Under the pieces are notes generated by a model. That model ran no database searches, was not told the origin of the DNA, and was given only the letters and a program-made list of their open reading frames with translations. This document shows positions 37,315 through 50,762 of a stretch of 64,000 bases of DNA, piece after piece; position 1 is the first letter of the stretch; each line of letters begins with the position of its first letter. The DNA is from Quercus robur (taxonomy: Eukaryota > Streptophyta > Magnoliopsida > Fagales > Fagaceae). Made by a program: the position numbers and the translations under genes. The stretch is from NCBI RefSeq assembly GCF_932294415.1, contig NC_065535.1:12184282-12248281 (forward strand), written 5' to 3'.

Positions 37315-40300
37315 TTCTTCTTCTTAGCTATTAACAACAACAACATCATCATCATCTGGGTTTGTTTTGAAAACTGCTTTTATGGCTCACAATACCACAA
37401 CAAAAAAAACGCTCAAACCCAGATCTAACTATTCTTCAATATCACAAAGTTGAGAGTAAATTATATAGTTTCCCTTTGAAAATGTGAATGATGAGAAAGA
37501 ACGTAAAGAGAGAGAGAGAAAATGTATGAAGATAGAAGAAGTCTCTCTCTCTCTTGTCTTTTTTTGTGTATGTGTGTGGGTTTGTTTGGGTTTTGAGTAT
37601 TTAGCGAAAAGCTAGGCGGAAAGAGAAGCGAAAAAGTGGCGTTTGGGTTTTCCAAAGAAAGAGAAAAATCAACACACTTAGTTAGTTGCCAGATATCTCT
37701 CCGTTTCTATCTCAGACTCTTGTTTTTCGCTCTCTCTCTCTTTGCTTGGATTAGATATATAGATATAGCTATAGATATAGAGCTATAGCTCGTCGGTGAA
37801 AAACAACAACAGTGGTGGATTAAAGACAAAAAGCTAACGAAGAGACTCTCTGCACAAAAGAGAAAGAAGGAAAGAAAGAAAGTGCAAGTCGTTCCCTCGT
37901 GTTCAGAGAATCAGGTTCTTTGTAAATTAAAGCAGACCTACAGAGCCAGACACACAGAATGAGAGAGAGAGAGAGAGAAAAAAAATGGTCAGATATAGAA
38001 AGAGAAAGTTAAATTTAGCAGACCCCAAAAAAAAAAAAAAAAAAAAAGGATCTGGGTTTGAATAATGAAATCACATTAAATAAAATTAAATAATCCCCAT
38101 TTATGGTGGTATCTCCTAGAACCAAACCCATATCACTGAATCCCATTAATTCTAATATCAAATATTCCCAACTAACACACTCTTTCGCCGTGATTACACT
38201 GAGAGACTCTCTTACTTTCCTACGAAAAAAAACAAAATTCAGAACCACCCTTCATGTTAAATCCAACTCTGAATTATTAGATTAAAATAAACGATACTGA
38301 TGTGACACAAGTACGACACGAATACTACACTTCAAATGAAGTTTTCGTGCTCTTTAAATTATAAGGCAAGGAAATTTTAAAGAAAAAATGTGGAATTTGA
38401 AGTTGAAGTCCCAAAAGCTATGAAAGCTCTCACTCTCGCAAAAGACGGAAAAACCAAAGCTTTTTTTCTGAATTTCTGAATTCTTTTTCTCGCTCTATAA
38501 TAAAATCGGTTAAAAAGACAAAAAGAAAAAACCGTCTCTCTCGGTCTGACGTCATTCCGTGATCGACGGTGGAGATCGAGTGGTCCCTCACAGCCGTTAG
38601 ATCGCCACTGAGACAAATTGGGATTCCAATGTGTCATCCACGTTGGACAAAGCCTAATCCATTTCAGCTCTCTCGGTCCACGTTGGAGTAAAGTAAAGTA
38701 ATGCAAAGCAAAAGAATCAACGGTCCTGATTCATTTTTGTAAACCACGGATTGATTTGAACCGTCTGATTGGTTTCCTTTAATGGGATTGAGACAAGTCA
38801 TTTCATGCTTTTAATATCTCAGACCAGTAACTGAAAACCTAATCCATTCATCGACGGCTACTATCGCAAATCCTCCGGATCTTCGCCACGTGGCATAGCT
38901 CACTATCTCCCCGTACCCAAAAAATAAAAAATGTTGTTCTCTTCTCAAATCTCACTCCTCCTCTGCAAGAAAAATATTCTGTACTTTTTTTTATTTCCAT
39001 ACAATTTTTTTGCCTCTGATTTTTGCTTTTGTAAAATTTTTTGGGTCAAGAGGTTACATACTCAGAGCTCAATAATCGCTGTGAGAAACACGTACCAATA
39101 TCAGGTGCTATAACAATGCGCGAGTTTGCCGATTCAGTCAGTTTTTTTTTTTTTTTTTGAGCAACAGTCAGTTTAGTTTTGCTAGTAAAATTTGTTGTCT
39201 TAAATAAAAGATCGATACTGCTTATATAAAAAAAAAAAAAAAAATTGCTATCAGAGTAGATGTCAAACTATCTGTCTAAAAAAAGTGCGAGTTGATTCCA
39301 CGCGCCAATTGAAGAGTGAGCTTGAATGATACGAAAATGTTTGTGATTAATTTATGATATTTCACTTGTTAGACACTGAAATCTGCGACGTTACTTGTCG
39401 AAAAAGTTGTTAGCGACTCACGAGGAGAGGACAGGGCAGTCATAGCACTCGGCGATTAATAAGTAATGTTAGGGATACTTAGGTCTGTTTAGATACTTCT
39501 CAAAAAAAAAAAAATTTTCTGTTTAGTTGTTAAAAATTAAAAATTGAAAATTAAAAACTGAAAACATAAAAGTAAAATAATTTTTAAATATATGAATAGT
39601 ATTGTAAAATCTAGTTTTAAAGTTGTTTTTATAAAAAAAAGTATTTATGAGTCCCATAAACAGTGCACGACAAAACCCATCAAAAAAAGTTAGACGTTGG
39701 ACGTAGAGGCAATATCCAAACAATCACATAATATATAATTTTGTGCAATAATTCGTTATAGCACAATTTTGTGAATAGTCGGAGTGTGTCTCTACGCGGC
39801 CACCATCATCATATATCTTTTAATCATAACTCATCACGTGGCATGTTATAACACAAAATTATATATTTTAGTGTATGTTTGACAAAAATTATAAAACCAA
39901 CTTATTTTTGTTACTATTTATGAGTTCTATTACACTTTTTAGTATTATTAATGGATTCTATTATACTATTTCAGTTAGTTTTTATCTTTATTTACATTAT
40001 TTTTATCAAAATTTTGTTAATTTTAACAAAATACGCAAATTTCAAACAGACCGTGTCCATAGCGTTATTCGCAATTAATTGGTTAGATGATGGCGATTTT
40101 TTTATGGGATGTTATGATTTTGACTCTTTGGGTTTCTGCATTAAGTGTGGCAGTGAGGGAGTCATGTTTGCTGCGTGACTCGTAGCTCATTTTCTGGTAC
40201 GTAAACTTGAAATTACCAAAACAACCTTCATTTTTTCTCAGTGAGGCAATTATACCCATGTTAAATTTCCTTTTTCTTTCTCTCTTTTGGTTGGATGTAT

Positions 40301-41380
40301 GAAGCAAGTATAATCTTGATTTAGCAACAATTTACAATTTTCCATTGTGCTTATCTTAATTCAAATGTCTTGTAGCTTCCATCTCAAAAAAAAAAAAATG
40401 TCTTGTAGCTTTGGTCTTTTGCTGAATTTCGTTATGATCACTTTTTAAAGAACCTCAACTTTGCATAAAAATAAAGTTTGGTACAACACTCCATATTTCA
40501 ATTATTTGAATAATGTTACTCCATCAACACAACTATAAAGTTGTAAGTTTTAAAGCAATTGGTCCCATTATAAAGGAGGTCATCAATAAGCTAAAGCCTA
40601 TAGGTCAAGTGCTAGGTTTTACATTTTTTTGATTGATCCGGGAGATATATTTTTTGTATGAATATTGTGACATGGGCATTGTGATTTTTGTAAGCTGTCG
40701 GTAAGTGAGGTCTTCCTAGGGCAGAGACAGGAGAGTTTCTCCTTACAACAAATTCAATACCTTTCCTTCCCTTTTCTCACTCCCATGAGTGCCTATTTTG
40801 TTAAATGCCTTGGCTTTCCATTCCACCTTGATTGGGAAATTTGATGTTTTCTTCTTGATTGTCATTGTCAAATTGATGTGGTTAAGGTGGTCAGATCCTA
40901 CTACTAGAGTTAGAGGACATTTCTAGATATGGGACTATTGGCACTTGTTAGATTATGGTGTTTAGGCCCAAGTCCAGTTCAGCCCATTAAACTGAATGTC
41001 TAATTCCAGTTTAGTGTTTCGTTTTTCATTTTAAGTATTTTGTATGATATTTCTGATCTATCTATCAATTCTCATTTCCGTTCCCATTCTCCTTTTTAAT
41101 TATTTAAATTAAAATTTTTATTTTAATTCAAGCCCCGAGCTTCAGGCCCTAGTTCCAACTTTCACTGAAGTTGAATTCACTTTTATTATTTCTCTTTTCA
41201 ACCTCATTCAAATTTTAAAAATTGTTGTTTTATTGTACTATTAGTTATAGACTTCGGCCATATAGGTGGGCTTTATTTGAGCATTTATGTTGTGATTTAG
41301 TAACATACATTCAAACTTGACAAACAGGTCAGGTCAATTGGGTTTGTGTCATATCAAATTACTAGTAATATTCATGAGTC
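37315..41380. other. leader/promoter of the 13-exon gene and intergenic DNA
   Basis: Within 700 bp upstream are several CT/GA tracts (about 37507-37555, 37728-37741, 37960-37980) and an A24 run near 38028, typical of plant leader and promoter DNA. A G-box-like GCCACGTGGC lies at about 38886-38895. Miniature elements with 'GTCTGTTTAGAT...ATCCAAACAATC' and 'GTGTATGTTTGAC...CAAACAGACC' ends lie near 39483-39725 and 39868-40053. No gene is supported. Confidence 0.5.
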
Positions 41381-42185
41381 AATTTAACCTGATATTGGAC
41401 TTACACGAGTAAAGGTTTCGATTAACCTGTTTTCATGGGTCCAAAAACCCCTAGCTATACCCATATTTTTTCTTCGAGTTCGAGCAAGATACAGAACTCT
41501 ACTTGTACATAGCTTGGTCGGTGTCAAAGGAAGCGAGAGAGATAAGAAGGAGGGAGTGTATTGAGAGTTGTTAGTGAGTTCTGTAATACTTTGTGCTTTA
41601 CAAGTTGGCCTTGCTTGAGTCTTGCTCAACTTGGAGCACAAAACATTTGGCAAGGGATTTAATTCTATTATTATATAAAATTAGAATAAAAAAAAAACTC
41701 GAAAAATAATGTCCAGGTATGGTAAAGCCTGAAAAGTTTATGTAACCAAATATTAAGAGTTGAATCAAAACTATATATACAAAATAGGATTTTTTTGTCC
41801 CCATGCTTTTGGTCGGGCTTCTTTCTTCTTCCCAAGGCATATCATTTTCTTTTATAATTTTCTTTTTTTTTATTGGTTCTTGCTCTTTAGGCTTCTCATT
41901 GTGTGTTGGACAACGGAAGAGAGCGTAGCTGAATCCATATTTCTGTCATAATATGGACTAAAAGAAAAATGTCTATTGGGCTGGCTATCAAATGGGCCCA
42001 ATTATAGTCTGGATTAGTCTCTCCCAATTCGGATTTCAATACTACTAAAACTAGGCTAGACCCTTGTGGATTATCACGATATTTTCCTCTCCCACTAATA
42101 TAAAGTTTTTTTTTTTTTTTTTTTCCTAATAAAAAAGTTTCCTTGAGGCAGCCCAAGTTTCTTGGAATTCAGGGAAATTATTGCA

Positions 42186-42550
42186 TACTATCGGAGTATT
42201 ATAAATGCGTACTCCCTCCTCTCACATGAATGATGGATCATACTAATTAAATTTATGGTAGGACTCACCATTCATGTGAGAGAAAGAAATTATTAGGTCT
42301 ACTAGGAGAACTGTTGACGTGGTCCTCCCTAACCTCCCAACCAATAAAATACTGTTATTTATGCAAATGTGACATCATCTGGTAATTTTTATTTTTTATT
42401 CCTTGTGCTGATTAGGAAGCTCACACATACATTTGTATAGATGGTATCATCTCATTGGTCAGGGAGGACTACATCAGCAGTCCTTCTGGTGTAAATAATA
42501 ATTTCTTTGTGAAAAGGAGGAGTATGCATTTATGGTACTTTACTCTAGAA
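42186..42550. repeat. foldback MITE with TAAATGCGTACTCC ends
   Basis: The left arm ATTATAAATGCGTACTCCCT and the inverted right arm ACCATAAATGCATACTCCTC pair near the ends. The interior holds a second small hairpin (CTCACATGAATG...CATTCATGTGAG, about 42221-42281). No target duplication was fixed. Confidence 0.6.
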
Positions 42551-43157
42551 ATACCTAATAATTTTCCCAGAATTCAAAAGCCACAAAGTTTCCTTGAAGC
42601 AACAAAGTATTTTCTATCCAAGTGACTTGAATAGACAACATACAAATCGAATGAACCATGTGTTGCTTCAGGCTTGTCTAGCACCCTAACCTTAAAAAAA
42701 GTAATTTTCTGTAAAACTCAATTAATGAATCTGGAAACTCATCGAAATGTCTCACCCATAATTCCAGTAAACATAAATCCCCCCACCCCAAAGAAAAAAA
42801 AGCTTAACAAAAGCCATAAATTAATAAGAAAGAGGTGCCAAATGCTTGGGAAGTATCATGTTTGTTATATGGATGTGGAATTGTGGATTATTCTTGTGAA
42901 ACCCATTAATGAGTCCCACATCGAGGAATAATTCTTATAATACATTCAACTTTCACAATTACAACTATACAATTTATTTATTACTCTTTTTTAATTTTAA
43001 GCTTAAGCAACAAGTATCTTTGGTAATCACAAATAATAATAACCGCATGGTACTTTTTATTCTATTCTCTTAATTTGTAAGACATTTGATGCTTATATAT
43101 ATCATCCAAGATATGAGAGAAGCAGCACAGTAACATTAAGCAACGAAGTTTATAACT

Positions 43158-43423
43158 TTAAGGGCATTTGTGTCTGCCACCATGTGTAGTCATATTGGCA
43201 TAGCAGGGACACACATCATAGTTTCCAGAAGTGCCTGGAGGAACACAATCACAACGAGAACAACAAGTTCCACATGCCCTCTTGCATAGGTTTGGCCTCG
43301 AAGACAATTGGCACCTCGCATCACAAGCATCATCACAATCTGTGACCAAAGAGTAATGAAAATGTTTAATCAATTAATTATGTACTACTTGTTTATTTCA
43401 ATTACTTGGTGCTGACTGCTGAG

Positions 43424-43455
<32 letters not shown>

Positions 43456-43703
43456 ACTGAATGGATATTCCGTACCTATCTTTTGTGGAGGGGAAGGACT
43501 TGGGCTTGGGCTCTCGACCATGGTTGTGATCACCTAAAAAACATGTTATGCAAGAAATTCCTTGAATTAGTAAGAACGCCTGATGAACAGTGGTAAATTA
43601 AGGAACCGGAAATGAAAATTTTTACCTTTTGATAAGATTCAGCTAGGTGAAGAAGGAGAAGAGAAATGAGAATTGGAGCAATTAGTGTTTTAGAGATGGC
43701 CAT
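43158..43703 (-). CDS. GASA/Snakin-type cysteine-rich peptide
   Basis: Three exons (43703-43626, 43533-43476, 43339-43158) encode 105 residues. Exon 1 is a signal peptide with a Leu-rich core (SKTLIAPILISLLLLHLA). Exon 2 is a short Pro/Ser linker (ESPSPSPSPPQK). Exon 3 is the GASA domain with all twelve cysteines in the family spacing: CDDAC, ARCQLSSRPNLC, RACGTCCSRCDCVPPGTSGN, then CPCY and the end KCP. GASA peptides are secreted, disulfide-rich and often gibberellin-responsive, with roles in growth and defence (snakins are antimicrobial). The role of this member is not known. A TATA box is at 43822-43829, about 120 bp upstream of the ATG. Confidence 0.95.
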
Positions 43704-43821
43704 GGCTTGAAGACTTGGAAGATTGTTACTAAGGCTTTCTTTTGAAAAAAAACGAATATTCTAAAACTTAAAAGATTGGTAGTAAACTGATAAGTATGAA
43801 GGTGGATGAAAATGGGGGTTG

Positions 43822-43829
43822 TATTTATA
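43822..43829 (-). promoter_or_regulatory. TATA box of the GASA gene
   Basis: TATAAATA on the minus strand within CCCTATAAATACAACC, giving a leader of roughly 90 bp before the ATG at 43703. Confidence 0.75.
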
Positions 43830-44778
43830 GGGAAAGCATGTTAGAAACTGGGGTAATAAAGAAAGTCGGTGCGTTCTTACCGATGAAAGAAAGAGAGAGT
43901 CGGTGAATGAGAGGAACATTTTTCATGTTTTGCTGTGTACGAGAAAGAATTCTTGGAGGGCTCGCAAGTGCAACCAGTCATTGTCATTGTGGTTTTCAGC
44001 AATTAAAAAGATAATGCAGGTAACGGAAATCTAATAGTTTACCTTTTCTCATTTGTAGTCATATTTATTATCGAATCTAATCTAATATATATATTTTTTT
44101 TGAGAAGAAAATCTACTCTAACATTTTAAAATCCCTGTTGAAATTATGCCATTTGTGTATTATAAAAAAAATTGGGAATTATAAATAAATAATAATAAAA
44201 AAGTCCTTTGTGATGTTTAGAGTTTTCCGTGATTGACATGTGGCAATTTTTAAGCCTACTTAGAATTATAAGTCAATATTTGTTACACATCAAGTTTTTT
44301 TCTACAAATTATGTTCAATATGTATTCTATACTATCTCCTAAAAAATAGTAGGCGAAAACACTATTTAAGTCTTTACATTTTAAGGTTACAATCAATTTA
44401 GTCCTTACATTTTGGTAACAGTCAATTTAGTTCTTATATTTTGATAATAGTCAATTTGGTCTTTGTTATTTTTAACTTACAGTCAATTTGGTTTCTACCG
44501 TTAACTCATTAACAGAAATTGTCTACATGACAGACGGAGTGTATAGTTAGCGCACTTGAATCTTACACGGCCAATAAAATAATTTTTTAAAATTTTAATT
44601 AACATTAAAAAAGGTCCACATTAGCATTTGAATTACTGAAAGTCCATGTCAGAAAACAAAAACTTAAAATAAAAAATTCATATCAAACTCATCAAAAAGA
44701 ATAAAATACTTCATAAACAAAAATTAATTTAATCTTCATGAACACAAAAATAAATAAATAAATAAATAGGAAAAACAC

Positions 44779-45262
44779 TGAAGATGATAAAATATTGGGC
44801 CTGATGGCTTACCTTAATGGGCCTGACGGACTGGGTCCCTTGGGCCTGTGTGATGATGGTCCTAGCTTCGAAGGCCCATCACTGACATTGTAAGGGCCCA
44901 TGATCCGAAACGTCCATAGCCCAGAAAGACCCCATGATCCGGAAATGGGAATCCTTGCTCACCACGCTTAGGAGAATTGGGAGTAGAGTCCCACATTGAA
45001 AAGATGTGGAAACCAAAAAGGAAAAGTCAACCCTTTAACACTATAAAAGGCATAATACCCCCAGAAATCGAGGTACGCTTTAATTGACCCTCTCTAACGC
45101 TCTAAGTAAAACATAACAAATCTAACTTGACCGTCGGAGAGCCTTTGGCCGGCACCACACCGGTGCTCCCTGAAGGACGTCCGTCGATTGTTCTTGTCGT
45201 GCAGGTTCGATTCGAGTCGCGAGTACGGTGTGACCTATTGGTGACAATTTTCGACGTCATCA
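44779..45262 (+). repeat. 5' LTR of the Tat element
   Basis: Starts TGAAGATGATAAAATATTGG and ends TTTCGACGTCATCA. A TATA box (CACTATAAAAGGCATAAT) lies near 45040, so the sense transcript should start near 45070. Confidence 0.95.
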
Positions 45263-45282
45263 GTTGGCGCCGTGTGTGGGGA
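45263..45282 (+). other. primer-binding site of the Tat element
   Basis: GTTGGCGCCGTGTGTGGGGA abuts the LTR. The TGGCGCCGT core is complementary to the 3' end of plant tRNA-Asp; beyond it the match weakens, as is usual in this lineage. Confidence 0.75.
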
Positions 45283-45312
45283 AAATCGACGTTTCCTAGA
45301 CAAAAGAGTTAC

Positions 45313-46720
45313 ATGGTACTCACACGCTCGATGGCAACCACAAATGACGTCCAGGAAGAAGCCCCTACGACTGCCCTTGAGAGACAGGTCAAGACGCTCG
45401 CTGCAGCCATGGAGCGCCTCACCAAACAAAACCACGACCTGGTAGAGCAGCTGAATCAAAAGAGTGCGGCGGTGAATAGCCAAGGAGAAGATCAAGAAGG
45501 GAACAGTGAGGAAAGGAGAAATAATGACGGACAACAGGAGAGTAACGCCCCGAGCAAACAAGTGCGACGGGACGCTAGCATCCCATCAGTGACGGATACA
45601 GCTCCACAACCCATCATCGCGGAGATGCAGGCGATGAAGGAACAGATGGAAGTCCTGATGAACGCTCTCAAGGGGCGAGTGTCTAGCGATCTTGACGACC
45701 TTGTCAACCGGACTAACTCGCCATTTACGGCGTCCGTCAATTCCTTCCCCCTGCCGAGTAAGTTCCGCATGCCGAGTATGGACAGTTATGACGGAATCAA
45801 AGATCCACTCGATCACCTAGAGACCTTCAAGACCCTGATGCACCTTCAGGGAGTGGCAGACGCAATTATGTGTAGGGCATTCCCTACAACCCTGAAGGGC
45901 GCGGCAAGGATTTGGTTCAGCCGACTAACACCAAACTCAATCGGCACCTTCAAGGAGCTGAGCGCTCAGTTCACTACGCACTTCATCGGAGGGCATCGGT
46001 ACAAGAAATCAACAGCTTGTTTGATGAATATCAAGCAGAGAGAGGAGGAGACGCTACGGGCCTACATATCACGCTTCAATAAAGAAGCGCTATCGATCGA
46101 CGAAGCCGACGACAAGATATTGGTGGCAGCGTTCACGAACGGGCTGAAGGGGGGTAAGTTTTTGTTCTCCCTATACAAAAACGACCCAAAGACCATGTCA
46201 GAGGTGCTTTACAGGGCCACCAAGTACATGAACGCTGAAGACGCACTGTTAGCCCGAGAAGACAGACCCAAGAAAAGGGACAGACAAGAGGACCCTTGAC
46301 AGGACCAGGGGCGGAAGAGAGGACGGATGGGAGATCGAAGGGAGGAGAGACACCCAAAACCAATGGGCGGAAGGTTCACAAGTTTCACTCCGTTGACCGC
46401 CCCGATAGACCAAGTCCTAATGCAGATTAAGGACGAAGGATCCCTGACGTTTTCGGGAAAGCTGAAGAGTGATCCCAACAAAAGGTCCAGAGACAAATAT
46501 TGCCGCTTCCACCGTGACCATGGTCACGACACGGCCGACTGCTATGATTTGAAGCAACAAATCGAAACCCTTATCCGACAAGGGAAATTGAAGAAGTTCG
46601 TCAGTAAGGAGAGAGCGGATCAACCCCCACAAGAACAACACCCCCGCCGAGAGAACGAGCGACCAAGGCCCCCATTGGGGGATATAAGGATGATAATTGG
46701 AGGAACAGGTGCGGCCGGAT
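45313..46720 (+). other. gag region of the Tat element
   Basis: The segment includes an N-terminal coiled coil (LAAAMERLTKQNHDLVEQLN), the retrotransposon gag core (DPLDHLETFKTLMHLQG; RIWFSRLTPNSIGTFKEL; LMNIKQREEETLRAYISRFN) and a degenerate zinc-knuckle-like C-x2-H-x2-H-x-H-x4-C motif near 46500-46540. Gag forms the virus-like particle. Confidence 0.9.
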
Positions 46721-46849
46721 CGTCAAAAAAGGCTCGCAAAACATATCTTCGGATGGTACAGAATGTTCAATTGGCAGGCACAGTGCCGAAGATGGCAAGA
46801 AGGGAAGGCCCTATTATTGGGTTCTCGGAAGAGGATGCGAGACGCCTAC

Positions 46850-49800
46850 ACCATCCACACGACGATGCCCTCGTCGTCACCTTGCGGGCAGGCGACTACA
46901 ACATCCACCGAGTGTTGGTCGACAACGGTAGTTCGGCCGACATCTTGTATTATCCGGCGTTCCAACAAATGAGGATTGATAGGGAGCTGCTGATACCGAC
47001 AAACGCCCCACTCGTTGGTTTCGGAGGGAGTAGGATATTCCCTTTGGGCGCAGTCACGTTATCGGTGACAGTAGGAGATTACCCTCAACAAATCACCAAG
47101 GACGTAACATTCTTAGTGGTCGATTGCTCGTCAGCCTACAATGCTATTATCGGACGACCAACGCTCAACTCCTGGAAGGCGGCAACATCAACTTACCACC
47201 TGATGATCAAGTTCCCAACGGAGTATGGGGTAGGAGAGCTACGCGGAAGTCAAATTGCCGCACGAGAATGCTACGTAGCTATGATGGAGGTGGAAGACCA
47301 GATCCAGGCCTTGAACATAGAAGAACACCGAACGACGGCAGAACCTACAGAAAAGCTAGAGGAAATAACTCTCGACAGTTCCAATCCAGACCGAACCACC
47401 AGGATCGGAACGCTTGCCAAACCCGCAATCCGTCAAGAGCTCGTAGCTTTCCTGAGAAGCAATAAGGATGTGTTCGCCTGGAGCTATGACGATATGCCAG
47501 GAATCGATCCCTCGGTCATGGTACATAAGTTGAATGTGTTGCCCTCGTTTCCACCCGTCCGACAGAAGAAGAGAGTATTCGCCCCGGAACGAGACCAAGC
47601 AATCGCGGAAGAGGTCCGCAAACTCCAAGAGGCAAGCTTCATTAGGGAGGTCTACTACCCCGATTGGCTGGCGAATGTGGTAATGGTGAAGAAAACGAGC
47701 GGCAAATGGCGGATGTGCGTGGACTTCACAGATCTTAACAAAGCATGCCCCAAAGATAGCTATCCCCTTCCAAGGGTCGACATCCTAGTCGACTCGACGG
47801 CTCAACACCAGTTGCTAAGTTTCATGGATGCTTTCTCGGGTTATAACCAGATCCGCATGCACGAGGACGATCAGGAGAAGACTTCGTTTGTAACCAGCCA
47901 AGGACTCTTCTGTTACAGAGTAATGCCATTCGGCCTGAAGAATGCAGGGGCAACATACCAGAGACTAATGAACAAGATGTTTGCACAGCAAATCGGGAGG
48001 AATGTCCAAGTCTATGTCGACGACATACTGGTGAAGAGCCGGAAGGAGGAAGACCACTTGGAAGATCTGAAGGAAACATTCGGCACACTTCGATCCTACA
48101 ACATGAAACTCAATCCGGGAAAGTGCGCATTCGGTGTAACGGCGGGCAAATTCCTAGGATTCATGGTATCTCAAAGGGGGATTGAAGCTAACCCGAACAA
48201 AATCCGAGCCATAATGGAGATGGCCCCCCCGAGAAACGTGAAGGAAGTACAGAGTCTTAACGGCAAGGTAGCGGCACTGAATAGATTCGTGTCGAGAGCG
48301 ACGGACAAGTGTTTACCCTTCTTTCGAACATTGAAAAAGTCTTTCAAGTGGACGGACGAGTGTCAGCGAGCCTTCGAGGAGTTAAAAACCTATCTATCTT
48401 CACCACCTTTGCTGAGCCCCTCGCAACCAGGTGAAGAACTCTTCCTCTATTTGGCTGTCTCCACGGCGGCCGTCAGCGCGGCCTTAATCAGAGAGGACGA
48501 CAGGGCACAGAAGCCCGTGTACTACGCCAGCCGGGCGCTCCGCGGTGCCGAGGAAAGATACCAACCTATGGAGAAACTCGCTTTTGCGTTGGTCACGGCG
48601 GCTCGCAAGCTCAAACCCTACTTTCAAGCCCATACCGTGAACGTGATGACCGACAAGCCCTTGCGAAGGGCGCTGAGTAATCCTGAAGCCGCGGGTCGAC
48701 TGACGCTGTGGGCAATAGAATTAAGTGAGTTTGACATCAAGTACCGTCCACGTGTGGCCATCAAAGGACAAGCTGTAGCCGACTTCATAGCTGAGTTTAC
48801 GCATGACGCGGACAAGGGGGCAGAAGAACCCCCCAGTGGAACGTCTACACCGACGGATCATCCAATAAGCGAGTTGGAGGAGCCGGCATAGTATTGCTGT
48901 CACCTGAAGGAGACAAGATTGAATGTATGGTCCGTCTCGACTTCCCCATTACCAACAATGAAGCAGAATACGAAGCGGTAGCAGCAGGACTCGACCTAGC
49001 TAAAGCCGCCGGAGCTGAAAGTGTGGCCGTGCATTGCGACTCTCAAGTCGTCACCAATCAAGTAAACGGAGATTATGAATGCAAAGGGGAAAGGTTGAAG
49101 AGATATCTTGATCAAGTGAGGGCAAGAGTCGACGGGCTAAAAGCAACGTTCGTCCAGATCCCCAGGGGAGACAATGAGCTCGCTGATCGGCTAGCCAAAG
49201 CCGCTTCAGCAGAACATATGATAACACCGGGTAATGTACTTCCCTTTGTTCAAATCTTTCCGCTAATAGACCCCGACAACATGCAGGAGATACGCTCCGA
49301 AAGAAACTGGACTACGCCGATAGCTTCATACTTAAAGGACGGGATATTGCCTGAAGAGAAGGAGGCAGCGAGAAAGCTCAAAGTCCGAGCGGCAAGGTTC
49401 GTCTTGATAAAAGACATTCTTTACAAGAGAGGTTTCTCCCGTCCTTACCAAAGATGTCTCGGGGTTGAAGAGGCAGACTACGTGATGAGGGAAGTACACG
49501 AAGGAATATGCGGGAACCATTCTGGATCGCGGTCGTTGGTGTACAAACTGTTACGAGCTGGATACTACTGGCCGACCATGCAAAAGGATGCTGAGTCCTA
49601 TGTTAAAAGATGCGACAAATGCCAGAGGTTCAGCAATTTTATCGGACAGCCAGCTGAAGAGCTAACCCCCATAACGGCTCCATGGCCGTTCGCTCAGTGG
49701 GGACTGGACATCATGGGACCTTTCCCAACGGCGATAAGGCAGCTAAAGTTCTTGGTAGTGGGCATTGACTACTTCACGAAATGGGTAGAAGCGGAAGCCT

Positions 49801-50543
49801 TGGCCACCATTACAGAAAAGAACATTAGAAGTTTTGTCTGGCGGAACATAGTATGTAGGTTTGGTATTCCTAGGGTCCTTGTCTCAGATAACGGGAGGCA
49901 GTTCGATAACGGCCCCTTCCGTGATTTCTGCTCACAGCTAGGAATAAAAAACCACTACTCATCCCCCGCCCATCCTCAGGCTAACGGTCAGGTTGAGGTC
50001 ACAAACCGATCCCTGCTAAAGATTATCAAGACTCGGCTCGAGGGGGCAAAGGGCATATGGCCAGAAGAACTGCCAAGCATACTGTGGGCATATAGGACAA
50101 CGGCGAGGACTCCGACAGGAGAGACACCGTTTCGACTGACATACGGGAGCGAGGCAGTCATCCCAGCGGAAGTTGGGCTCACAAGCTACAGGGTTCACAA
50201 CCACGACGAGGGAAGGAATGACGAATCCATGAGGCTACAGCTGGACCTTATAGATGAGGTCAGGTCGGCAGCAGAACAAAGGATCGCTAGATACCAGGAT
50301 CGGATGTCCAGACATTTCAACTCCCGGGTCCGACAAAGAAGCTTCCAAGTAGGAGACCTCGTACTCAAGAGGGTCATGGGTACAACAAGAGACCCTACAC
50401 AGGGAAAACTCGGCCCCAACTGGGAAGGACCCTACAGAGTTACGTCGTGGAAAAGGAAAGGGACATACCACCTGGAGACAATAGACGGAGAAAAGCTACC
50501 ACATCCGTGGAATGCCGAGCACTTGAGGAAATACTACCAGTGA
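46850..50543 (+). other. pol region of the Tat element (PR-RT-RH-aRH-INT)
   Basis: Domains in order: aspartic protease (VLVDNGSSADIL, near 46914); reverse transcriptase with WRMCVDFTDLN (near 47707) and the catalytic YVDDIL (near 48014); RT-linked RNase H (YYASRALRGAEERY, MTDKPLRRAL); a second, archaeal-type RNase H (FPITNNEAEYEAVAAGLDLA, near 48940); and an integrase with a zinc finger (CDKCQRF), WGLDIMGPFP and SDNGRQFDN (near 49890). The C-terminus is typical (NWEGPYRVTSWKRKGTYHLE). The paired RNase H domains place the element in the Tat clade. Confidence 0.93.
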
Positions 50544-50762
50544 TAGCGACACGACAACCAGTTTCTCTTTTAAGACTTTTTGGCATTATTAACTTTTTTT
50601 GGCACTGTTTAACTACTTTTGCTACAATATTGTCGTGCCTTTTTTAAGCCCAAGGGGGCAGGCACTTTTCCATTACGCATTTCTATAATCAGATGCAATT
50701 TTGATCTTCTACTCGAATGTATGTCATTGCAATTGTCCACAAAGTTAACGGAAACGATAGAA

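Noticed and set aside
40947-41660. LTR-like segment (TGTTAGATTATGG start, leader-like GTGAGTTCTGTAATAC)
   Set aside because: I could not find a convincing CA end, target duplication or partner copy, so it stays unannotated.
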